Shown here piece after piece: positions 56,944-64,000 of a DNA stretch of 64,000 nt. The notes under the pieces were generated by a model that was not told the origin of the DNA, did not search any database, and worked only from the letters and a program-made list of their open reading frames with translations. The stretch covers positions 620,001 to 684,000 of the forward strand of contig NC_082407.1 in assembly GCF_004011695.2 (NCBI RefSeq), read 5' to 3'. The first letter of the stretch is position 1; each line of letters opens with the position of its first letter. Source of the stretch: Ascochyta rabiei (taxonomy: Eukaryota > Ascomycota > Dothideomycetes > Pleosporales > Didymellaceae). A program made the position numbers and the translations under genes.

Positions 56944-57438
56944 ATGGCTACACACGCCCGCAACATCTTCAAACATCTACCGCCACCAGCAGAATGCCTT
57001 GCCTTGTTCATCGCGACTCTTGAGCTCGTCCCTTTCGGCATCGCAGGTCTGAGCAACCCGGTCACATTTGCAGATGGCTACGGTCTGCCCATACAGAAAA
57101 GCGCAAACACGTCATCGAATTCGACAACGGGATCCTCATCAACGAACACGAGCTCCGCTGAAGAAGATCAGAAGACTAAGAAGGCGTTAGTGGCTGCGGT
57201 TGCTGCGCGCAATGTACAAAATGGTGTCTTACTACTTACCTTCGGCCTGGTATTGAGGGATCGGAGGAGTCTGGGCGTGGCGGTCATGGCGGGTCTTGTC
57301 GCTACACTCGCTGACACAGTCATCGTCAACGCGTATGGTGCAAAGGACAAGATCGCTGGCCATTACATCGGTATCTTCAACAGCCTAGCAATTGGTGGGA
57401 GTTTGTTGTACTGGGGGCGTAATGATCCGCTGTGGTAA
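56944..57438 (+). CDS. DUF4267-type small membrane protein
   Basis: A single-exon protein of 164 aa with four predicted membrane segments: CLALFIATLELVPFGIAGLS, NGVLLLTFGLVL, VAVMAGLVATLADTVIVNAYG and YIGIFNSLAIGGSLLYWG. Between the first and second lies a Ser/Thr/Asn-rich hydrophilic loop (about 55-80). The pattern, with an early PFGIAGL turn and AARNVQNGV before TM2, fits fungal DUF4267 proteins, whose role is unknown. It could alternatively be another small four-helix membrane family. Confidence 0.75.
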   Translation: MATHARNIFKHLPPPAECLALFIATLELVPFGIAGLSNPVTFADGYGLPIQKSANTSSNSTTGSSSTNTSSAEEDQKTKKALVAAVAARNVQNGVLLLTFGLVLRDRRSLGVAVMAGLVATLADTVIVNAYGAKDKIAGHYIGIFNSLAIGGSLLYWGRNDPLW

Positions 57439-58505
57439 GAAGACTACCACAAGAGATGACCGGGAAAGGGGGCCTAGGAATAGCTTTTTGGGAAGGTGTC
57501 AGCATAACCTTGAAGAAATCGGTTCCGGAAGATCATGGACATGGTGTTGGATTGTACAGCATGGAACTCGACTTCCAACTTTCGGTGGCGATGCACCAGC
57601 TCTACGATTCGATATCAGTGTTCCTCAATATCACTGGTAGAAGCAGGGGAGATTGACGAAACTTCTGAATACCTATCCACCCGCCTCAAAATTACGAAAA
57701 ACCCCGAATCTAGCATACTACCAGCTCAATCGCGCTCCAGTCTCATCATGTTCGCTGGATTACAAGCATCCCATAATAGTTTCTTCCCTTGTCCAACTTT
57801 CTCACGTCACTGTAGAAAACCCAATCAGTACTTTGTGTAATCACGTCGATCTTTGGCGTTGTGAAAGTTACAATGTCAAGTTGGGGGTGGTAGGAGATGT
57901 CAGATTTGGAGCACAGGAATAACGCGCACAGTCAGGTGAAAGAGCAACCACGGTTCCTTCCGCTTACGGCTCCACCTCGGCTGCACGCTGACGTCATAGT
58001 CTCTAACGCGTGTCAATATCCTGCCCGCCCCAAGCTTCGTTGCTTGTCAAAGAACACCCATGCACATCGACTGGACACCGCTATTGGAGATGTATTGCTT
58101 TTGTGCTCAACATGCATATACTGGGAAGTATGCATGCAGACGCATAGAACAAGCGGAACGCAGTTTATCTCCATCAAGCATGCCTTCGCTGGTGACCCGT
58201 TGAACGAGCAAATGACTGCGTAAGAGACCGCCCACGCAACATCCTATTATGTTCTTACCAATGAATTCGGTCCGAGCACCTATAAGATTTCTCGCACATC
58301 CCCACGTGCACTCAGTGCATGGGCGGCTACCTAACGCGATGGAGAAGGTCAAGACTACAAGAACCGGACAAACGACCAAGGTTGGCTTCTGCTCCAAACA
58401 AGCCCCCGATGCACCAGGATGCACATCGTCAACGACACAAGGCGCATGATGAACGTGAGCTTCCCCGCATTCTCGATTGGCCGGTCTTGACTTGCTTCTA
58501 TGGTA

Positions 58506-58630
58506 CAAGGGGAGTGCCTGAACGGAGCAGAAATACGATTTGCCGCAGCCGGGATTTTCTTCCTGTAAAAGATCGCTAGATGCTCAATGCAAGCAGCTCG
58601 TATTTCTGCTCCGTTCGGGCACCCCCCTTG
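58506..58630. mobile_element. 125-bp MITE with 33-bp terminal inverted repeats, TA target site
   Basis: The left end (58506-58538, beginning CAAGGGGAGTGCC) and the right end (58598-58630) are inverted repeats of 33 bp with only two mismatches, both transitions. A 59-bp unique centre separates them. The element is bordered on both sides by TA (58504-58505 and 58631-58632), the target-site duplication of Tc1/mariner-type elements. With no coding capacity it must be non-autonomous. It sits about 320 bp upstream of the cutinase start codon. Confidence 0.85.
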
Positions 58631-58829
58631 TAGACTTCGTCGATCGGCACTCTATCGAACATCGACACCTGTAGGGGACGGACTGCGGGACCAGCCAGGA
58701 AGGCCATGTTCCTGAACGAGCCACAGCCGTTGTATGCCAAGTGGTCAAGTGGTATGGTCGTTGCTAGGGGCGGGAAGACGATCGTGATTGAATTGTCTAG
58801 GTGCTCATCGTGCTAGGCGAGCGAATGAG

Positions 58830-58836
58830 TATAAAA
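58830..58836 (+). promoter_or_regulatory. TATA box of the cutinase gene
   Basis: A perfect TATAAAA lies 117 bp upstream of the cutinase ATG, consistent with an inducible gene. Confidence 0.65.
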
Positions 58837-58946
58837 CAATATCGTCGCCCAAGTATCGTTCAGTAGCCGGCAACAGATCTGCTCACTCTTTCCCTGTAGC
58901 CGCACCACCGTACGGATTCGTTTCTATAACTACTCCCTCGCTCAAG

Positions 58947-59802
58947 ATGAAGGTTCAGGTCGTGTTCCCGTTCGCCGCTCTGCTTGGCGCTGCTCTTGCT
59001 GCTCCAGCTCCTGTTGCACAGGAGGTGGGTGTCAGCTTCCCGATCACAGATGTTATCGACACAGGTCTTACCATCAAAGAGTATGCTGAGCAGCTCGAGG
59101 CCGGTGTTCAGCCTGAGAAGGTCGCATTGACCAAGCGACAATACGGTGCAGACACTTACAATCAGCTCACTGATGGTACTCCTTGCCGTGCTGTCACTGT
59201 CATCTGGGCTCGCGGCACTACTCAGACGGGCAACGTCGGATCAGCCGATAGCGAGGGACCCACCTTCTTCAACGCTCTTGCTAACCGTCTTGGTGGAACC
59301 AGCCGCTTGGCTATTCAAGGGGTTGCCTACCCAGCTGACATCTTGGGCTTCCTTGCTGGAGGTGACGCGAATGGTGCTACAACCATGTTTAATCTGATCA
59401 ACACCGTAAGCGCCTGACAAGTCTGTCGTTGAAGCTATACTCACTACCGGACAGGCTATCAGCAAATGCCCATCAACCAAGATTGTAGTAACTGGTTACA
59501 GCCAGGGTGCTCAGCTGGTGCACACAGCGACACAGCGACTCACCGCCGCAGCTGCCGCCCGAGTCAGTGCAGGTCAGTAATACCAGACCGTGCCTTTGAA
59601 CGCTCTCTGACTCTCCATAGTTGTCACTTTCGGTGATGCCGACCGCGATGAGACCTTCGGCAGCGTCGCAACCTCCAAAGTTCTCATCATCTGCCACCAA
59701 GGCGACAACATCTGCGAGAACGGCATCATCATCACTTCTGAGCACAGGAACTACGAGTTGGATGCTCCTACCGCCGCCGAATTTGTTGCTGGCAAGGTCT
59801 AG
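58947..59802 (+). CDS. Secreted cutinase-family serine esterase
   Basis: Extracellular esterase that cleaves cutin polyester or related esters. Three exons, 58947-59405, 59455-59572 and 59621-59802, give 252 aa. A signal peptide ends near residue 19 (GAALAAPAP). A pro-segment runs to the Kex2 site TKR (62-64), so the mature chain starts QYGAD. The family core includes CRAVTVIWARGTTQTGNVGS (oxyanion region), VVTGYSQGAQLV with catalytic Ser169, CHQGDNICENG with Asp221 and SEHRNYE with His234. Four cysteines (80, 158, 217, 224) match the two conserved disulfides. Introns are 49 and 48 bp. A TATA box lies 117 bp upstream and a MITE further out. Confidence 0.94.
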
Positions 59803-60276
59803 GTGTGAGTGCTAGGTTGAAAGGGTCGTTGATGAAGGTAAAGCTGATTTGCAGCAACGGCCAAGTAACTCAATGCTCTTCATAGCGGGCGAGATACGAA
59901 GTAATACATCATGACAGCGCAATTACAAGTTCATGTCTCAGGGTCGAAAGCCTCAATTCTCAAATTCAGCAAAGCATAGCATCAAAATATTCTGACTCCT
60001 CACACTAAGACCATGTTTTACAACGAATGAGATTGCCAAGCCTTCTACCGTTGATGAAACTATCGATATTCTCATACCATATGGCCTCTTGCACGCCTTT
60101 TGACTAGTAACGCTCTGTTCTTTGACGCCGAAGGCGATGCGTCTGACACAGTTATTCGTCTGTTTAACATCGTTAAGAGGGTCAATCCTTTTTTCTTATC
60201 CAGATTGTTTGACCACTTCAAAACCATGGCTGTTGTTTGAAGCTATCTTGCAATCTCCTCACACGACATGCACGCA
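59803..60276. other. Convergent intergenic region
   Basis: 474 bp between the cutinase and metallophosphoesterase stop codons. It is AT-rich and nothing is recognisable. Confidence 0.6.
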
Positions 60277-61239
60277 CTAAGTCGTTGCACTAAATGAAGT
60301 GCCATATACTACCAGCTGGAAACCCATAATAACCCTCAGTACAGGGTGGACAAGACGGATTGTCGATAACGATTTGGAAAGTCCAAGGTATTGAGTTGTT
60401 GCACCATGAGGACCAATACAATAGCAAAACTTCTGATTGTAACTTCGAAATTCTATGTTGACCAGCCAACCTTTTGCGTCGCCGACAATAACTGCATTGA
60501 CTAGCAGCGTCTCAGCTAGATTTATTCCGCCTGATCTCACGAATTCAATCGTTTTATCATTAGTGAAAACATGATTTAACCTCCCTGCAGCCCAGTCCAC
60601 CTTTGCTACTCCACGACCTTCATGAATGTGGCCGAAGCAACAAAGCCTCGGTTTTGCCCTTCGCAAAGCTTGGGAGACCTTCTCACACCCGCAGTGCTCT
60701 CCTTCCCGATTGATGTCGAGCTTATAAGTTGGGATCATAGGAAACGCGGGTGGGACAACGATATCAACGCCTTCTGCAATCACGTTTGCACCTTCGTTAA
60801 ATCTATCTTCATCTTCCCCGTACAGGAATGCGAACTCGCCGAATCGAGGAGTGTAAGGTGTCGCATACACTTTGAAAGATCGTCCATCATTTAGGACGAA
60901 CGAGTGTACCCCTTCTTCCAGATAGTGGGTGCCATGCTCCTTTTGAGATTTTATTAGTGAAAGGCACTTAGCGCCAATCTCGATATCGTCGTCATCTTCA
61001 GCAAACTGCTCAAACCAAAGTGGATCCAGATCTACGTCGTGGTTACTGGCAATGACTAATCTAAGCTCGGCATCGACAGAGTTGATGTTGTTGAGGGCGC
61101 GTTCCAAGCTTGGCAGGCCACCGTACTGTGTGAGGTCGCCGCAATGTATGAGCACGTCAACTTTGGGTGCTGGGTGAGCTTTCGAATATGGCCACTCGTT
61201 GTGTATGTCCGATACGATCAGACAGCTGATAGAAGTCAT
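60277..61239 (-). CDS. Degenerate metallophosphoesterase (calcineurin-like)
   Basis: A single-exon protein of 320 aa. Recognisable motifs of the fungal metallophosphoesterase family are CLIVSDIHNE (metal Asp and His), DVLIHCGDLTQYGG, VIASNHDVDLD (normally GNHD) and LCCFGHIHEGRG. Two departures stand out. GNHD has become SNHD. The expected THGPP motif, which supplies a metal-binding His, reads VVPPAFPMIP before YKLDINREGEHCGC. Catalysis may therefore be weak or lost. The C-terminal 80 residues after LVNAVIVGDAKGWLVNIEF are longer than usual and unlike the family, perhaps read-through past a lost stop or splice site. Confidence 0.75.
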   Translation of the reverse strand: MTSISCLIVSDIHNEWPYSKAHPAPKVDVLIHCGDLTQYGGLPSLERALNNINSVDAELRLVIASNHDVDLDPLWFEQFAEDDDDIEIGAKCLSLIKSQKEHGTHYLEEGVHSFVLNDGRSFKVYATPYTPRFGEFAFLYGEDEDRFNEGANVIAEGVDIVVPPAFPMIPTYKLDINREGEHCGCEKVSQALRRAKPRLCCFGHIHEGRGVAKVDWAAGRLNHVFTNDKTIEFVRSGGINLAETLLVNAVIVGDAKGWLVNIEFRSYNQKFCYCIGPHGATTQYLGLSKSLSTIRLVHPVLRVIMGFQLVVYGTSFSATT

Positions 61240-61655
61240 GATGGAATTTTTGGAGCTGGGGAGTCTCGTGGAGAGCGGCGATCTGCTTTCTTAAGTAGGG
61301 TTGTGTAGTCGTCAGGTGTGCATAGAGAAAGAGTAAGTTCGAGAGATTGCACTGAATTTTTTCGCGGTAAAAGCATAACGCAGAGATTTCATCGGTAGCG
61401 ACCTCCGTGACTCAAGTTGTAAAAAATGTGCCAATTTAGTCTGAATGTAAGCAAGTATTTGTGGCCTAAAATCAGTAAGTGATGTGACTTGTATGAGTTA
61501 ACCCCTCCTCCCTTCCTTAAAATTGGAAGCAGTGTTGACCTGACTCTCGACAACTACTTCTTGTCGTCGGTCAAGGAGCGGTAAGTATAGTCCGCGCTCG
61601 GGCTTCTAAACTCAAGCTTACTCTTCCCTTCAGAGCTCCAAGTCGGTCCTTACGC
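61240..61655. other. Divergent upstream region with probable 5' UTR intron of the Fic gene
   Basis: 416 bp. A strong donor (GTAAGTATAG at 61581) and acceptor (CCCTTCAG ending 61633) mark a likely 53-bp intron just before the Fic start codon. No upstream in-frame ATG exists, so it is probably in the 5' UTR. Confidence 0.5.
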
Positions 61656-62852
61656 ATGAATGACGGCTACCGGAAGCTTGGTGACAAGTGGGCACAATAT
61701 CACACTGTAAATAACATTCCCTTGGATAAGTCGGAAGACTTTGAAAAAATAGCTGTTATCATAGACGAAATTCATGCCCACTGTGAAAGGCTTCAGGAGT
61801 ACAGAGATGGCGTCGCGGACTTCATAGTTGAGGAGATGGGGCGACTAGTGTTTGGATCTAACAAAAAGGCTCAAAGTGCATGGATTTGGGGTTGGATGAG
61901 ACACTGAAGCTCTGCAAGCAGATCTTCGCCGGCGATACCATCGAATACTCTAAAAGGTATGTTCAAACCGGAACATCATTCCTTCAACATTGCTCACGGT
62001 ATCGACAGAACACCAGAGTACCAAGCGAAGATGGAAACGCTTATTCGACAAGGCATTGATGCTGCTCCTGACCACATCATTCGATCTCGTCGCGAATTGG
62101 TCCAACACACTGCGGCCTTTCATTACATCATTCGACGCTTCATCCACGAGAAAGCACCTTTGATCGAGGAACTCATGCGAGAGACACATGAGATCCTGGT
62201 AGCAGGCACAGGTGCTGGCAGTGCTGGCAGTGCTGGCTTCTTGAGTAACAAAGAGCATGGCGGCTTGTATCGCACTGGGAACGTATTTATTGGAAGTCAG
62301 AAAGCACCACCAGCGAACAAGGTCGCAGAGTCCATGGCATCACTAGTACGAAAACTGGAAGCAGACCTCGCCGAAGCCGAAGAGGAGAAGAAACTCGACC
62401 CTTTCGCACTTGCTGCCAAGTATTGCAGCATGCTGGTCTACATTCACCCTTTCCAGGACGCCAACGGTCGCATATGTCGCCTTATCTTGAATGCTATACT
62501 CATCAGATATGCCGGAATCGTTGCCAGCCTTGGCGAGCATGACCAGAGCCGCGATGAATATACTGAAACAGCAACTGAGTCGCGCGCAGTAGGAGGTCAC
62601 CATGGGGCATTGGGTACGATGGTATTGCAGGAAGCAAAGAACAGTTTGAAGCGTATGAAGGATAGGCTAAGCAAAATCAAAAAGAAGAGGAGTCGAAAGC
62701 ATCTGGCCGAAGCTTATGAAATTGGATTCTTGCACGTCACCACGACAGGACAGAGATTGAGACCTCGAAGTGTCACGTGCTTTCGCGATTTTCTTGGCGC
62801 GTCAAGCGTGTCTTCCGCTCAAGCACTCATTCCAACAGCACCACACAATTAA
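61656..62852 (+). CDS. Fic-domain protein (AMPylase-like), with apparent frameshift
   Basis: Fic enzymes transfer AMP or related groups from nucleotides to protein hydroxyls. The first part reads MNDGYRKLGDKWAQYH to VEEMGRLVFGSNK, then the frame closes. Similarity resumes one base out of register near 61879 with MDLGLDETLKLCKQIFAGD. A 52-bp intron (61957-62008) leads into RTPEYQAKMETLIRQ, which continues to the end. The Fic motif is IHPFQDANGRICRLI (canonical HPFx[DE]GNGR, here Ala for the first Gly), with the catalytic His. The upstream FGSNK is where the inhibitory S-N-x-I-E helix motif is expected, and it is not intact. Either this is a one-base sequence error or a pseudogene. About 355 aa if corrected. 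Confidence 0.7.
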
Positions 62853-62892
62853 AGCACCACCTTACCTCCACGATTTACGAATCGCGAACCTT

Positions 62893-64000
62893 ATGTTCAG
62901 AAATCCACGAGAAAACCGCGAGCTGCCCGACACCTCTCGATTGGCGCCATCGACAGGTCGTGCGCCTTCGCCACCCCACTCTGCTTCAAGAGCTGCAGCA
63001 ATGACTGCCAAGACGACGACAAAGAAGGCCGCGCCAAAGGCGAAAGCGGTATCAGCAACACCTAAACAGACCCAGACGACACTGGTGGCCAGAGAATGGG
63101 GTGGGAAGACCCCAGCCAGCAATGGCAGGAACAAGCCGAAGCCACAAGGACCGACCAACGGCAACATCATGGCCTTCTTCAAGAAGGCTGAAGATCTCAA
63201 CAATCGTATTTTTCTGCAGGAACGAGGCGCAAACCCCACGATCGAGCTTGAAGGCATAGAAGAGGACATAGGCTGGAGCGACGAGGTTTCCAATGGCGTC
63301 ACGACCTCTACCAATGAGAACGATGTACGGTACAACGAGAATGGAGGAGGCAATAAGAGGAGAAAAATCAGCGAAGAACTGGCAGTACCAGCTTGTTCCC
63401 CGCCTCCGCCAGAAGCGGTAAACGCTCTTACTACGGAAGCACTGCCAAGCACAGTGGCTGAGCTGCCAAAGCCACGTACGAAGTCTGGTCCGTTCGTGGA
63501 TGATTCGGACGACGAGGACGAGGAGGAAGCTGAACTCCTCGTTCCAAGACGAGGTATGATTAAGCAGGAGCCAACTGAGGAATCACCATGTTCTAAATCT
63601 TCGAAGGAGCTGTCCCTTGCCAATAACACCGGACCGTCGATGGATTTCGAACCACCATGGCTGAAGACTGAGGAAACAACACAAATGGGCCGAGACGAAC
63701 CTGACGATGCTGAGGATTTTGAGGATGAAGACATTCTGGAAGGCGAAGAGTATGACGAGCGGCGGTGGATGAAGGAGCAGAGAAGACTGGAAACGGACTT
63801 GGCAGGCTTCGAGGGCGATCCGGATGATTTCGATGCACCCTCTTTATTCCCAGAGGAATCGACCGACAACCGCGCGAACGACGGCGACAACGGCGATGAT
63901 GCACCATCGTGTCCACTATGCAACAGCAGCCTCAAGGGTCTGTCCGAGCAAGAGAGCTCGATACACGTCAATGCATGCCTAGACGGCAAGCCCATACCGC
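62893..64000 (+). CDS. DNA interstrand cross-link repair nuclease PSO2/SNM1, 5' part
   Basis: An open frame from the ATG at 62893 (or the in-frame ATG at 63001) to the window edge, at least 369 codons. It has a basic N-terminus (AKTTTKKAAPKAKAV), NGNIMAFFKKAEDLNNR (PIP-box-like spacing with Asn for Gln), KRRKISEE as a probable nuclear signal, long acidic stretches (DDSDDEDEEEAELL, DDAEDFEDEDILEGEEYDER) and, at the edge, a UBZ-type finger SCPLCNSSLKGL with HVNACLDGKP. This order precedes the metallo-beta-lactamase/beta-CASP nuclease of PSO2, which lies outside the window. The first ATG is 40 bp from the Fic stop, so its promoter overlaps that gene. The identification depends on the zinc finger and layout, not on the catalytic domain. 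Confidence 0.8.
   Translation, partial: MFRNPRENRELPDTSRLAPSTGRAPSPPHSASRAAAMTAKTTTKKAAPKAKAVSATPKQTQTTLVAREWGGKTPASNGRNKPKPQGPTNGNIMAFFKKAEDLNNRIFLQERGANPTIELEGIEEDIGWSDEVSNGVTTSTNENDVRYNENGGGNKRRKISEELAVPACSPPPPEAVNALTTEALPSTVAELPKPRTKSGPFVDDSDDEDEEEAELLVPRRGMIKQEPTEESPCSKSSKELSLANNTGPSMDFEPPWLKTEETTQMGRDEPDDAEDFEDEDILEGEEYDERRWMKEQRRLETDLAGFEGDPDDFDAPSLFPEESTDNRANDGDNGDDAPSCPLCNSSLKGLSEQESSIHVNACLDGKPIP

Larger units (their letters stand above)
57439..58946. other. Intergenic region containing a MITE; cutinase upstream region
   Basis: 1.5 kb with no supported gene. It contains the 125-bp TA-flanked inverted-repeat element at 58506-58630 and the TATA box of the cutinase. A minus-strand frame at 58107-58508 runs into the element and was not accepted. 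Confidence 0.55.

Overview
This is fungal nuclear DNA. Genes are split by short introns (about 45-60 bp, GT-AG, often with a CTAAC-like branch point), intergenic spaces are compact around housekeeping genes, and the gene content is that of a filamentous ascomycete: a Kex2-processed cutinase, a sugar porter, PI-PLC, 2EXR/F-box-like and DUF6594-type proteins, and C-to-T/G-to-A decayed repeats suggestive of RIP. The overall flavour fits Dothideomycetes, probably Pleosporales, but this placement is inference. No rRNA, tRNA, CRISPR array, plasmid or viral gene was recognised.

Layout. 1-4.7 kb: no recognisable gene. 4.7-8.4 kb: a DHA1-type MFS transporter and a threonine aldolase, divergently transcribed. 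9.3-19 kb: a dense block with PI-PLC, a tiny cupin protein, a NUFIP1/CCCH protein, RNA polymerase III subunit RPC25, an alpha/beta-hydrolase-like protein and a zinc-independent MDR oxidoreductase. 19-21.9 kb: gene-poor, with a possible zinc-finger relic. 21.9-34.4 kb: sugar transporter, dUTPase, pyridoxal kinase, PCNA, a vezatin-domain protein and EMC6. 34.4-47.4 kb: an accessory-looking, gene-poor stretch with a C2H2 protein, one intact and one broken 2EXR-like gene, DUF6594 relics, a partly decayed inverted-repeat cluster and orphan reading frames. 47.4-53.3 kb: LSM2, a large methyltransferase-domain protein and ribulose-phosphate 3-epimerase. 55-64 kb: a secreted repetitive protein, a DUF4267 membrane protein, a cutinase with a small TA-flanked MITE upstream, a degenerate metallophosphoesterase, a frameshifted Fic protein and the 5' part of a PSO2/SNM1 DNA cross-link repair gene that runs off the window.

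Functional links. PCNA and dUTPase are both S-phase genes, and both have ACGCGT (MluI cell-cycle box) sites close upstream. LSM2, RPC25 and the NUFIP1-like protein belong to RNA processing or transcription; the last two share a 311-bp divergent promoter. The secreted repeat protein and the cutinase each have a TATA-like box and dibasic Kex2-type sites, consistent with regulated secretion.

No wholly new multi-gene system stands out. The best candidates for something new are the secreted protein with repeated Kex2-bounded units (55.1-56.1 kb), the 125-bp MITE in the cutinase upstream region, and unusual gene structures: a PCNA start codon split by an intron, an 11-nt microexon in pyridoxal kinase and a GC-AG intron. 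Exon boundaries were worked out by eye from splice consensus and protein-family continuity.
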